Source: Gnetum montanum (Eukaryota > Streptophyta > Gnetopsida > Gnetales > Gnetaceae). Taken from it: a DNA stretch of 34,813 nucleotides. Each line of letters starts with the position of its first letter. The first letter of the stretch is position 1. The translations under genes were made by a program, and so were the position numbers. Under the pieces are notes generated by a model, which did not search any database, was not told the DNA's origin, and saw only the letters and a list, made by a program, of their open reading frames with translations. Positions 10,586-21,440 of the stretch are shown piece by piece. The DNA is taken from assembly GCA_015680685.1 (NCBI GenBank), contig MNCI01030229.1, forward strand, positions 124,552-159,364, in the 5' to 3' direction.

Positions 10586-11930
10586 ATGGCTTCCTCTTAC
10601 CCAACTTTGTCATCCGAGTACGAGTACAAGTTCACGGCCCTGCCTGAACCCGACAGCCCTTGGGGCCTTGCTTCCTCACAACAATCACAACACTTGGAGC
10701 ACATGCCTAAGGCATTTGCTTCATCATCTACACACACTAGGGCCCAGCCCCAAACAATCCAAACACCTTGTACATATGACAGGGCCCAACCCCAAGCAAC
10801 ACAAGTACCTTATGCCTACGCTGGGGCCATGCCCCAGCCTCCCCAACCTCAACCCAACATTTACGTAGGTGCCACATGTTCCATGCCTATTTCACCAGTG
10901 CCTTAGGCACCTACTCATCATCCATCCGAGATGACATTAAACTATCCATGGCCCAGTACGGCCTTAAACTGCCAACACACATCCAGTATGATGTTAAACT
11001 ACCAACAACCATCTTCCATGACAATAAACTCACAAAGCCCACAACCAGTGATCCAACCCTTCACCGTAAAACCTACACAAGTCCAATCAACACAACCAGT
11101 GATCCAATCCTTCACCGCAAAACCTACACGAGTCCAATCAACACAACCAGTTGGTGAATCTATGAGTTGGAAACAAGTGTCCCAACTCATCTAGACTTTA
11201 ATGGAGGAAATCAACCAGCTTAAGGTTGCCTCCTCAGACACACCCAAGGTGGTGGAATTTTACCGTGATAATCCGATCTGTCCTACAGTCCCACCCCTTA
11301 CACTACCCATGGGTGGTTCATTGCCACATCTGACAAAATACAATGGTCATAGTGACCCCAATGCACATATCATCACATTCCACATAGAAGCCATCATGTT
11401 GCACTCCTAGCCACATGCCATTCTATGCCTCTTTCCCCTATTGCTCACTGGCAAAGCTCTAGACTGGTACCATGCCCTACCCCCGAGCTTCCATCGCATC
11501 CCTCGAGGACCTCATACGCCAATTTTTGACACGCTTTAGATATAACATCAAACCTAAAGTGACAATCGACAAGCTCCTCCATGTTAGACAAGGACCCTTG
11601 GAGCCCATACTACCCTTCCTCCAGAGATGGAGTGCCACAACCAATGACATGCATGAGCTGATCACAGAGACACATCTCTTGGCAATCTTCAAGGGTGCAG
11701 TCAATGACTTTATCAAGTCCAAACTACTCTACCAAGCCCCAAAGTTTCTTACCCAGGCTTTTGACCAAGAAAAGGGCATTGAAGAGGCAGCAAGAGCAAG
11801 CAATGACCCATCCTACTTGGCCTACATGAGCCAACACAAAAAACAACAACATGCACAACAACAAATGTAATAACTGCAACTAACACAAATAACACAAATA
11901 GCACAAGATACGCAAGCAACATCAAAAGCA
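10586..11930 (+). pseudogene. gag of the nested element (capsid part)
   Basis: This is the structural polyprotein that would form the virus-like particle. An N-terminal Pro/Gln/Ser-rich part (10586-11190) is followed by a retrotransposon gag (capsid) region at about 11201-11870. Signatures are a LLLTGKALDWYHALPP-type core near 11440-11490, then a DLIRQFLTRF helix and an LPFLQRW segment. The frame is broken by a TAG at about 11193 and another near 11408, both where Gln is likely, and by frameshifts at about 10900 and 11480. The C-terminal end is a Gln-rich run (about 11840-11870). The N-terminal part also carries several copies of the TTAAACT motif described separately. Confidence 0.75.
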
Positions 11931-11948
11931 ACAATCGCAACAATCACC

Positions 11949-12377
11949 ATGCCAACACATGTAACCAACAGGTTCATGGCCTTAACACCTCAAGCCACCA
12001 ACTCTAGCTTTGGTGCTACCACACAAGCCGCTCCTAGACATGAGCGCACCCAATGCAAACACATACCCTTGCCAGGAAAACCTTCCCAATTGCTAGAACA
12101 ACTCCTCAACGCTAGTTTGGTCCAATGCAAACGCATGCTAGATGATGCCTACATATGCAACCAAAAACACTGTGAATTGGAAATTCATCCCACTACAACA
12201 TACAACGCATATGTCACACAACATTTTGACTTAAGTACATATTGCAACTACCACCAAATTCTTGGACATGACACAGACACTTGTCGAACTTTGCAAAACG
12301 ATTTACAAAGAATGGCAAAGAAAGGATTGCTCAATGTAGTGCAACCTAGCATTTCCATACTTTCAATGACTTCTTGA
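11949..12377 (+). pseudogene. gag C-terminus with zinc knuckle, nested element
   Basis: The frame of 142 codons continues the gag polyprotein. Near 12242-12296 it has Cys-Asn-Tyr-His...Gly-His...Cys (CX2HX4HX4C), the variant nucleocapsid knuckle typical of Tat-type and other non-chromoviral Ty3/gypsy gag proteins, which binds the element RNA. A leucine-rich segment (LLEQLLNASLVQCKRML) lies about 60 residues before it. It is separated from the capsid part by stops and a frameshift at 11870-11950. Confidence 0.7.
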
Positions 12378-12551
12378 AACAAGAGACCCTTCATCATAAG
12401 GGCAACATCTAACAACCTTTCTGGTATGATGTTAAACTACCAGCCACCATCCATCGCGACATTAAACACACAAGTTGCTCCGGTGACATCCACACCAAGT
12501 CCAAGTTCCAACAACTTGGCCACATACAAGTAGTGGCAACCCAAGTCACCA

Positions 12552-13340
12552 ATGCCTAAACCACAAACTAGCCCTAGCTCTACCCCTAGGGCCACTAAAC
12601 AACAACCCTTATGCATTGCCCCTCCACAAGAGCTCTACATTATGGTTCACACAATAGAGGAGGCTCCCACCACAACAAACATAAATGACAACCTTGCAGA
12701 CGTACTATCTCATACACACAATGCATTAAAACATAAGAATGTAACACCTACCTTGCTCAACCTCATCTTAACATCATCAAAGCATCTCCAATCACTAGCA
12801 CACATGCTCGCCTCCATCCCTGCTATAGAAAACATGTCCCCAATTGAAGATGCCATTCGTGGAGCCATTACATCCCCTGTACCACAAGATACAAATACAA
12901 CGACTCTAACCTTCTGCAACAATGATGTCAAGATTGACCCCAAACAAGGGGAGGTCACACATGCACCATTGAGCATTAGTGTAAGCATTGGAAAATACAC
13001 AGTACGTAGAGTACACATCGATGATGGCGTGGCAGAAAATGTTGTTGCACACTCCATCGTCGAACGACTAGGCCTAACGCACAACATTCAATCGGCCAAA
13101 ATTGAGTCTCTAAACTCCTTCGATGGAGCATGCGTAGCCATTAAAGGCACAATCCACATCGCCTTCATGATAGGAGACTAGCACCCCACATTTGCAAACT
13201 TTACAGTCATCGACAAGATGCCAGACTACAACATGATCCTAGGATGCCCCTAGCTAGCTAGGTCATGTGCAGTGTCATCTCCCATCCACCAAGAACTCCA
13301 CTTCCTTCACAAAGGGAGGGAGACCATCATACGTGGTGAC
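12552..13340 (+). pseudogene. Aspartic protease (retropepsin) of the nested element
   Basis: The protease would cleave the gag polyprotein. The active-site region reads HIDDGVAENVV (about 13015-13047), so the Asp-x-Gly core is kept, but Val-Ala replaces the usual Ser/Thr-Ser/Ala. The second conserved block reads YNMILGCP, followed by TAG at 13251-13253 where the family has Trp (ILGxPWL). Another TAG at 13179-13181 precedes HPTFANF, probably a former Gln. The ~150 residues before the active site are a gag-protease linker. No polymerase coding follows; the sequence turns into short tandem repeats. Confidence 0.75.
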
Positions 13341-15540
13341 AATGCCTCATCCACCCAGTAGCCCTTCACAACCTCTGTCTGAAATGATGTTAAACTATCC
13401 CACATCTGAAATGATGTTAAACTAACAAGGGCCTAAAAAATCCTTAAACTAGCTTACTGCCCGAAATGGCCTAAAACTATCACTTTTGCATTGCCTTTTT
13501 CTCATTTATACATTTTAACTCTATTTACAATAGGTGTTGCTTGATGTTGTTTTCTTTCTAGTTGATTTTTATAGGATCTCGTAGACACACAACATGACCA
13601 CGCATGAAGCATCACACTTTACAAAAGCAAGGTAAGCATAGATAGTCCACTATGACTATAAACTGGCATAGACGGTCCTAGCATCATGACCTAAAATTGA
13701 TACCACAAAATGGTCCTAGCATCATGACCTAAAACTGATACCATAGAACGGTCTTGGCATCATGACCTAAAACTGATACCATAGAACAGTCCTAGCATCA
13801 TGACCTAAAACTGATATGACAAAATAGTCTTAGAGCTATGACTTAAAACTAGCACCACAGAATGTCTTGGCGTCATGACCATAAACCAACACCACATAGC
13901 TCTATCCGGTATGACACTCAACTGCCACGCTTGTCCATCAAAGTCCACTAAGACTATAAACTAGCCTACCTCTTCATAATCCACCACGACTATAAACTAG
14001 CATTGCATCATCCGCTACGACAATAAACTGGCAACATCCAAAGGATTATGACGTGAAACTAATCCAATACAGTCCACTAAGACTATAAACTGGCGACATC
14101 ATCAATAACTTGGCATCATTTGAAAAGACATGCTACTGCAATTGGCTGTACATGCTCACCAAGAACCTGCTACCTGATTTGTCACATAGACCTGGATGAA
14201 ACTGATGCTGTTCAAGATTTTGTTTGCCTTGAAACTTCATATGATGGCTCCATTTCTTTAGCTACATTTGATTTTAAAGTTCTTAGCTAACTATTTCATT
14301 TGTGGTTTTCTTGTCTCCTTGGAGTTGTGTTTGCAGGATGACACGCTTGAGGTGTTCGTGCATAGATACACTTCATCATGACAACAAGGTATCACATTTT
14401 TCTTGACGCACGCAACTGGGTTAATCAATCCATTCATAAGTACATCCCCAGCTCCTGATACATTTCCTATTCCCTATCATATTCAATTACACCCCTGGAT
14501 ACATTCCACTCAGTTCAAAATCCTTAATATATTGTTGCACACTGTAACTCCCTAAGTAGTCGCGACACAAAACACAGTACACAATGCATGACACAAAATG
14601 CCAATGCTTGAAAATGAGCACAACACTAAAAGCAAGCTCTTTCAAAAAAGAACAAAAAGAAAAAAAGTTAAAAAAAAAAAGAGAACAAAAGGGTCAAAGA
14701 GCAAAATGCATGGAAAAAGTATTCATGACCCCATTGACATCATGGACTAAAGACTATTGGCTCTTCTCATACAAGCCCCAGGCGAGAAGGCAATTATCTC
14801 AAAAAACACACTTGTGTCTCAAAGAGATCATGTTGCACATCATTGCATGGCTTTGGCTGTTCACAACGGGCCCCGTAAACACTCTACAAAAGTCTCGTTT
14901 CTCCAAAGAATGTACCTCCAATGTCTTGGTTCTGAGTCTGTTGAAAAAGCTGTTGACAAGGACCAATGACACAACTTGCTCACACGAGAGCATTCCTCTT
15001 CCACAATCCTGACAACACTTATAACCCTTGATTAATACCATGGCTTCCCTCGGTTACAATCCCTTGCATCTTGAACTGCATTTCCCCAATCCCTTGTACT
15101 TTTGAACATGGTGCAATGACATCCGGCTAGGGGCCAACAGACAATGCTTAGTACTTGGTTGTTCATGGTGTTTTGTACTTCTTTGTCAATGCCTCTTGGG
15201 TGGATTCCTCCAGACATCAACAAAGAGGAGCCAATGAAACACCACAAAATTTCAGTTTAACACTTTGAAACAAGGATGACTCAAGCCCCTTTCGACATTC
15301 AGGAGGCAAAACTTGACTAAGGCATGGAACTCACGCCCAACTTGCTCAAGCCAGCTTATTCATGCCAGCTTGCTCATGCTATCAAGCTAGCTTGCCCTCA
15401 ACGTGACCACCCCTGATAGCTTTCAAATCAAGTCAAAATGATCCTAATTTGAATGGGAAAGGCCTCCTTGGGGCCCACTGATGATCGCTCCAAGTTTCAG
15501 CATCCAGAACCCAAGATTTCAAGTCAGAATCACACAAATC
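13341..15540 (+). other. Non-coding 3' region of the nested element
   Basis: After the protease come motif repeats (to about 14100), unique sequence with an A-rich purine tract (14640-14710) and no domain-bearing frames. The short frames at 14584-15012 look like chance. The 3' LTR must start somewhere between here and 16184; I could not place it because its left border is missing from the 5' copy. Confidence 0.5.
13674..13901 (+). repeat. 38-bp tandem repeat, about 6 units
   Basis: Units start with GGTCCTAGCATCATGACC and end with ACCATAGAAC-type sequence. The second and third are nearly identical; the fifth and sixth are diverged. Each unit contains one copy of the dispersed AAACT motif. Confidence 0.8.
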
Positions 15541-16560
15541 TTGCTACTCACACTGAGGTCACGCTACCCAACGTGAGTACAGCATGAGTACAGCATGACC
15601 AACTTTCAGAGCCCTAAAACCAAGTCCAAATAGTCTGAATTCAAGCATGTGGACTCCTCTCGAGCTTCACTGATGTTCATTGCAGCTCTCGGCCTCTAGA
15701 ACCTTGAAAATTAAGCTCAAAATCACATGATTTATTTACTTACACCCAGGTCACACTAGGGTCATGCTAGGGTCACTCTGGGGTCACGCTGATAGCGTGA
15801 GCCCAGCGTAACCAAATAAAAATAGATCAAATCAAGCAATCCCAAGAACAATTTTTAGCATCAACTCAACCCCCAAGGACAGGCAACAGTTCTACTCGTT
15901 CACAGGCTCCAAAAAATCAAAATTCGGGCATGAAACATGGCACTTTGGCTTGGTCACGCTACGGTCACACTGAGGTCACGCTGACAGCATGAGCCCATCA
16001 TGACCTATCAAAAGTGGCTCAAATCAACACAAGAACAGACTCAAATTCAACATCCAGGCCACCCTGGAGAGCAGGCAGCAGTTGCACTTCAAAGAACAGG
16101 CGTCAGAGGTCAAAATCTAGCTCAAAATGTGTCACTTCCAGTTGGTCATGTTGAGGTCATACTGGGGTCACACTGAGGTCACACTGACAACATGAGCCCA
16201 TCGTGAGCTACCAAAAGTGGCCAAAATCCAAGCACAGACAGGCCCAAATTAAACATGCAGGACGTCCTCAGGGTTAGGTAGTAGTTACACTTCAAAAACA
16301 GGTCTTAAAAGTGGAATTTTAACACAAAATGCATAATTTTTGGTCACGCATGTTGAGGTCATGCTGGTAGCATGAGCCCAGTGTGAGCATAGGTCACAAC
16401 CAAGTAAAAGCACTTCTGACACATGCTAAGGGCACGCCAAGACAAGATCAATGCACGCTGGTAACCTTGGTGAAGCAAAAACATTTCTAGCAGTAGCTAG
16501 GTCACAGATCCAGAAATTCCAAGCAAGCCAGAGGTAAGATCTCTTGTTGTACATTATTAA
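15541..16560 (+). repeat. ~200-bp tandem repeat with GGTCAC subrepeats
   Basis: About five diverged units have GGTCAC-rich heads near 15551, 15745, 15950, 16145 and 16341. Each head holds one to four copies of an ~11-bp subrepeat GGTCAC(A/G)CTGA, followed by (G)CATGAGCCCA and a variable body that often has AAAAGTGGC and ACTTCAAA blocks. Units four and five lie in the part shared with the 5' LTR (9188 onward). The array is probably the upstream part of the 3' LTR. Confidence 0.65.
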
Positions 16561-17246
16561 TCATTCTTGTGCAAGCTAGAATAGATTATAAAATATAGTG
16601 CATTTGGTCTAGAATGTGGTCTGCCTGTGTACACCTATCAAGCAATCCGTTTTTCTTGGATCTCACAACCATTGATCTCATTCGTAAATCCTACTTCTGA
16701 GCCTAGCAAAATGTATAAATACCCTGTTCATTGACATAAAGAGGGTTGGCAAAAATTTGAAAAAGAAAACCAGCAATCCTAAGCCTAGACGCACGTGATC
16801 CCCAGTGCCTATAAACACCACACATTGGAGCTTAACGTCTAACTTGCAATCCAGACTCGCAACTACGTTTTGACCAGTGCACATTTTATTAATTAATATA
16901 ATATAGTTTCATTTTTGCCTTCCATTGTGCTGTTCTGGTTCATTGTCTATGTTATCCCATTTTATTGCACGTTTCTACATATTCTATTTACGTTTTCATG
17001 CTATATTCATGTTTACGTTTCGTTGCATTATGCTCTTTGTTTTACATTTCGTGACGATAACCCTAGAGCAGGACATAGCATATGCTCGGGAAAGTCCTTG
17101 GTTGATCTGTGTGCAGACCATCCAAGGCACTCTACCTTCATTTTTCTAGTTTGCCCTCACGCGAAGGCAGGATCATCTATATCTCTCCGGAGATCTTTTG
17201 GCATTCGTTTTCCTCCAGCCTTACACTGACAATTTTGTATGGTACA
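16184..17246 (+). repeat. 3' LTR of the nested element (part shared with 5' copy)
   Basis: It aligns with 9188-10261 and ends TTGTATGGTACA at 17246. The next base resumes the chromovirus gag. A TATA box lies at 16714-16721. The true LTR start is probably upstream, because similarity at the left begins in the middle of a tandem unit. Confidence 0.8.
16714..16721 (+). promoter_or_regulatory. LTR TATA box, nested element (3' copy)
   Basis: TATAAATA lies in the same conserved context as 9729-9736, GCAAAATG-TATAAATA-CCCTG. Confidence 0.6.
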
Positions 17247-18175
17247 ATGGTGAGAGAAATGATGCTAAAATTGATGCCTTCCTCCATGATGCGGACATGT
17301 ACCTAAATACCAGGGGTGTTCCTACAACCCAAAAGGTATCCGCAACATCACAATTTCTCATAGGAACTACTAAGCGATGGTGACTTAATCTCCTTCATGC
17401 CCAAGAAAAGGGCATCACGACAGAAAAGATCAAGACATGGGACAGCTTTAAGGCTGCATTGATCAAACAGTTTCATCCTGGGAACTCTAAATGTGTTACT
17501 AGAACCAAGCTAGAGACCCTAAAACATTTACGGAAGCTTGAAGGTTATATCAATAGCTTCCAAGAACTCATGTTGCTGATTCCCGATATGGGAGATCAGG
17601 ATTGTTTCTTCAAGTTCATAAATGGGCTACAACCATGGGTGTAGATGGAGTTATGTCGAAGAGGCATTGACTCCCTCACAGAGGCTATTACAGCTACTAG
17701 CACTTTTTTGGACTTCAAGGCAACGAAGCCAGATAAGGGCAAGCCTGGGAAGGGTAAGCATGTCATGCCCCTCCCACTCTTAGAGAATAGATACAGGTTC
17801 CATCAAAGGTGGAAATACATTCAAATTAGTTCAACAAGTAGTCGTCCAATGGGCGGTCCTCCAGGAAACCAAGGGTCTCAAAAAAAATGTAAGGATATAG
17901 GAAGCAAGTGGCAACCTGGGGCCAAGAAGAAGTAGTTTATGGGAGGTGCCTTTAAGGGGCCAATTCAATGCTTCTTGTGTCGTGGAAATCACTTGGCAAG
18001 AAATTGTCCCCTGAGTTCAGGAAGGACTGAGAATAGGCAAGGGCTAGCTCTAGGGAAACAATTGATGGCACTCGATTATCGCCTTGACCCATGCCTTCAT
18101 ATCACTAATGGAAGCACATTGGGGAAACAATGGAGGCTAGCGATGATGATGGAGTTGTCAGACATGGTTACATAG
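17247..18175 (+). pseudogene. gag of the chromovirus, N-terminally truncated
   Basis: One frame runs from the nested-element edge. It begins (D)GERNDAKIDAFL, the usual start of the Ty3/gypsy capsid core. It continues through a WDSFKAALIKQF segment and a LxxLRKLEGYINSFQ segment. The nucleocapsid knuckle CFLCRGNHLARNC (CX2CX3HX4C, about 17969-18007) follows Lys/Gly-rich sequence. Stops in frame: TGA 17381-17383 (after Trp, where Trp-Trp is usual), TAG at 17642, TAG at 17933. The N-terminal part of gag is missing: it lay left of the nested insertion and was lost. Confidence 0.88.
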
Positions 18176-18247
18176 AGGTCAGGAGCTAGAAACTCCTAAA
18201 ATACCAATCCTGATACTTTATATCAGGTTCAATTAGCTCCAATCACT

Positions 18248-18595
18248 GTGAGCTCAAGTCAGCTAAGTGCCCGCCTTGATAATAAGGCCAATCACAATTA
18301 CATGGTTTCAGCCATGGTGAAAGACTTGCAGCTAAAGATGGAACCCGTCCAAGCCTCCTACAAGCTGGCCAAGTTTAGGCCCCTTCGGTGCATCGAGGTA
18401 TGTTGTAGTGTCCCTGTTCAATTGGGCTCATGGCAAGGAGTTCTCAATTTTTCAATTCTAGATATGGACTCCTTTCAGGTCATTTTGGGGCAAAAATTTT
18501 CACGCAAGGCCAAAGTTTTCACAGCTCCACATCTGGACCTAATTTTTATTTCGTATGAAAGCTCCCCATGCCTAGTTCAAACTCATGGAGCATAG
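18248..18595 (+). pseudogene. Protease of the chromovirus, active site lost
   Basis: It is in the same frame as gag. The active-site block reads RLDNKANHNYM where chromoviruses usually have a LLDTGATHNFI-type sequence, so the catalytic Asp-Thr-Gly is now Asp-Asn-Lys. The second block, MDSFQVILGQKF, matches the usual MDxFDVILGxDF. The Gly loss means the protease would be inactive even without the nearby stops. Confidence 0.8.
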
Positions 18596-18753
18596 ATGGG
18601 TAGGATGAGGGCTCTAGCTCCCAGATTGTATCACCAATGGTGATGAAATGCTTGGCCAGGGATCATACTAGAAAATTTCTGCTAGCTATGCAAACAGGTG
18701 ATCCTTCTGAGGCTTATGGATCCTAAACTAATGTTGACCCATGCATAACACAG

Positions 18754-19620
18754 GTGCTAGATAAGTTTAAAGATGTGATGCCACCTGAACTGCCTAGTAG
18801 TTTGCCACCTCGGAGAGCTGTGGATCATAAAATCGAATTACAGCCTGGTACTACTCCTCCTATCCAAAGGTCATATCGCTTAACAAGACCAGAATTGGGG
18901 GAATTGAAAAAGCAGCTTGAAGGTTTAATGTCCAAGAGATATATTCATCCCTCAAAATTCCCTTATGGGGCACCGATGCTGTTTGTCACTAAGGAGGATG
19001 GAATGCTATGACTCTGTTGCAATTATAAACTACTGAATAAACACACTATTAAGAACAAGTACCCAGTATCGCTCATTTCTAACTTATTTGATCAATTGGC
19101 AGGGGCTCGATATTTCACCCAGCTAGACCTTAAGCAAGGGTACTACCAGGTTTGCATTGCAAAAGGGGACGAAGCAAAAACTGCATGTGTAACTCGGTAT
19201 GGGTCATATGAATGGACCATAATGCCCTTCGGGCTTTGCAATGCACTAGCTACATTTTGCACCTTGATGAACGAGATATTTCGACCCTTCCTAGATAAAT
19301 TTATGGTTATCTATCTTGATGACATCTTGATATATAGCCAGACAATGGAGGAACATGCCCTCCACCTACAGATGGTCCTTGAGAAGCTACGAGAAAATTG
19401 GCTGTACATTAAGAAAGAAAAATGTGAATTTTGCTCCTTGGAGCTAAAATATTTGGGACATCTCGTGGGGTATGGGCAGGTAAAGCAAAATCCGAAGAAG
19501 GTAGAGGTTGTGTGCCAATGGCCTACTCCCACTAATGTGCATGAGGTCAGATAGTTCATGGGGTTAGCTAGCTTCTATCAGAAATTCATCAAAAATTTCT
19601 CATGAATCGTTGCTCCTTTG
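18754..19620 (+). pseudogene. Reverse transcriptase of the chromovirus
   Basis: The reverse transcriptase would copy element RNA to DNA. Visible in order: DHKIELQPGTTPP (start of the RT fingers), YGAPMLFVTKEDG, LCCNYKLLNK, a LDLKQGYYQV palm motif, TRYGSYEWTIMPFGLCNA, and the catalytic VIYLDDILIYS (YLDD at 19312-19323). It ends with the YLGHLVG and FMGLASFYQKFI thumb/connection blocks. In-frame stops: TGA at about 19009 (where Arg is usual), TAG at 19552 and TGA at 19603, the latter two fitting lost Gln/Ser and Arg codons. A frameshift separates it from the protease frame. The catalytic aspartates are kept. Confidence 0.93.
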
Positions 19621-20216
19621 ACCAATTTGCAAAAGAAAAAAGTTGCATGGTAGTGGGAGTCAAATTGTCACCAAGCCTTCGAGAGGATCAAAGAGGCTTT
19701 AACCTCCCATCCAGTGTTGGCATTGCCCGATTTCTCGAAACCAACGAGAATGCAATTCGGGGCATCTTGCTACAGGAAGGTCATCCTATCGCTTATGAGA
19801 GCCGAAAGCTGAATCAAGTAGAGAAAAGGTGGCCAGTCCATAAAAAGGAAATGTTCCCTATTGTCCATTTCTTAAGAGCATGGAAACCCTACTTGCTAGG
19901 GAGTCGTGTCCTCATAAAGATGGATAATCTGGCCACTAGCTGCTTGATGAATCAAATGAAGCTGAGGCTTAAATAGGCTCGATGGTTGGCCATTTTGTCC
20001 AAATTTGATTTGCAATTGACTTACCTTCCTAGAAAGGAGAACATGGTGGCAGATGCATTGAGTCACCATCCTCAACCTGCCTCTCAGCTCTTTTCCATCA
20101 TTGGGCCACAAACTTCACACGTTCAATGTGATGAAGTGTTGTTGGCTAGAATTCAATATGGTTTGAAAAGGGATCCCCATATCATTGATTCAATGAAGCT
20201 GATAAAAAATGGGTGA
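19621..20216 (+). pseudogene. RNase H domain of the chromovirus, partly deleted
   Basis: The connection part (PLTNLQKKKVAW, AFERIKEALTSHPVLALPDF) is followed by a frame change and then GILLQEGHPIAYESRKLN, KEMFPIVHFLRAWKPYLLGS, KMDNLATS, ARWLAILSKFDL and VADALS. Between PDFSK and the QEGHPIAYES block about 10 residues are missing. These include the TDAS block that carries the first catalytic Asp. The frameshift and the deletion probably came together near 19735-19765. There is a TAG stop at 19974, where the family has Gln (KQARW). RNase H would remove the RNA strand from the hybrid. Confidence 0.88.
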
Positions 20217-20289
20217 GCATCATAGTTCAAAATGAGGGATGGACTATTTTGGTTTCGGGATAATCGGATATGAATTCTATATTGGGATA

Positions 20290-21440
20290 GCCTACACAAG
20301 GAGATAATCCGAGAATGCCATGACACACAGTGGGCAGGGTACCCTGGACAGCAAAGGACCTTGGCTCTCATTGAGAGAACCTTCTTCTGGCCAAAAATGT
20401 ATCAGGATGTGATTTCTTATATATAGAAGTGTTTGGTGTGCTAGCAGGATAAGGGGTCTATGGAGCATCCAGGTGGTCTTCTACTGCCCTTGGAAATCTC
20501 TTCATTTTTATGGGCTACAGTGTCTATGGACTTCATCACGGGATTGCCATATTCAGGGTTTAAGTAGCATCATTGTTGTGGTGGACAAATTTTCTAAATT
20601 TGCCATATTCATTCCCTGTCCATCACAATGCTCAGCTGAGGACACGGCAACATACTATTTTGATAAGGTGGTTTGATATTTTGGGTTACCCATGAGCATC
20701 ATTTCATACAGAGATCCGTGCTTCACAAGTGCTTTTTGGCGAGCACTATTTGGCATGATGGGTACCACCCTCAAATTGTCAACAAGCTTTCATCTGCAGA
20801 CCGATGGGCAGATAGAATAGATGAATCGGGTACTTGAAGAGTACCTTCGTTACTATGTTCGTAGTGACCAAAAGAACTGACCATTTCTGTTAAGGATTTC
20901 CCAGCTAAGCTATAACAGCCAGAAGTCCTTAGCTACTAGGTTTTCTCCTACAGAACTAGTAATGGAAAGACAACCCATTACCCCTCATATGATCTCCCCC
21001 TCGTTGCAGGGTCGGCATCCCTCAGTAGATGAATTCTTGAAGAGGTGGTCTGAAAATGTTGATACAGCAAAGTATCATCTGGAGAGGGTAGTGCAATGAA
21101 TGAAAAAGTGTGTTGATCGAAAACGCCAGCCTCGTGAATTCAAGGTGGGAGATTGGGTCCTCTTGAAGTTGGACCCACGTCAGTTTAAACCGAAACAAGG
21201 AACTACCTCCAAGCTAATGAGGCAGTATGATGGTCCCTTCCGAATCATCGATAAAATTAACCCTATAACATATAAGCTTCAGCTACCGATTAGTATGGAC
21301 CGAGTCCATCCAGTTTTTCATGTTAGCATGCTAAAGCCATTGCTAGATGGGTTCCCATATCCGGAGAGAAGCCCCTCGATCAGAGAGCAGATTACATCTG
21401 GAACTTCCGGACCACTAGCCATGGGGCAGATTTGAAAGTG
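20290..21440 (+). pseudogene. Integrase of the chromovirus
   Basis: The zinc-binding N-terminus reads CHDTQWAGYPGQQRTL...KCLVC-stop-QDK; the second His of HHCC is Tyr here (AGYPG for AGHPG). The catalytic core has SMDFITGLP, VVVDKFSKFAIFIP, SYRDPCF and QTDGQIE, so all three acidic DDE residues can be seen. The C-terminal part has VGDWVLLKL, YDGPFRIIDKI and VHPVFHVSMLKP. Stops include 20422 (TAG), 20443 (TAG, CQQ expected), 20674 (TGA), 20816 (TAG), 20878 (TGA, KNWPF expected) and 21098 (TGA, QRMKK-type expected). The integrase would insert the DNA copy; the GTTTG duplication is its footprint. Confidence 0.9.

Larger units (their letters stand above)
10931..14100 (+). repeat. Dispersed TGAxxTTAAACT-type motif, about 23 copies
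   Basis: A short motif, roughly ATGA-N2-T-N-AAACT-(A/G)-C, recurs with variation. Examples: 10931, 10986, 11018 and 12425 inside gag; 13383, 13409 and 13652 after the protease; then more densely to about 14078. In the 5' part it reads TATGATGTTAAACTACCA; in the 3' part CATGACCTAAAACTGATA or TATGACTATAAACTGGC. It occurs in both coding and non-coding parts of the element. Confidence 0.6.
9188..17246 (+). mobile_element. Nested gag-protease-only LTR element
   Basis: Direct repeats 9188-10261 and about 16184-17246 are its LTRs, each with a TATA box. Between them are a primer-binding-site candidate, a gag with a CX2HX4HX4C knuckle, and a protease, then 2-3 kb of repeat-rich non-coding DNA. No reverse transcriptase, RNase H or integrase is seen, so it is non-autonomous. 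The knuckle layout and the YNMILG protease motif resemble non-chromoviral Ty3/gypsy elements of the Tat type (inference). Its 3' LTR ends inside the chromovirus gag, just before an Asp-Gly-Glu-Arg-Asn stretch. The left end of its 5' LTR is truncated. Confidence 0.85.

Noticed and set aside
12710-13087. 125-codon minus-strand ORF
   Set aside because: It is a shadow of the nested element protease frame and has no motif of its own.
14584-15041. Overlapping ORFs of 142, 70 and 80 codons in the nested element 3' region
   Set aside because: Composition follows an A-rich tract, there are no domain motifs, and overlapping frames on both strands suggest chance.
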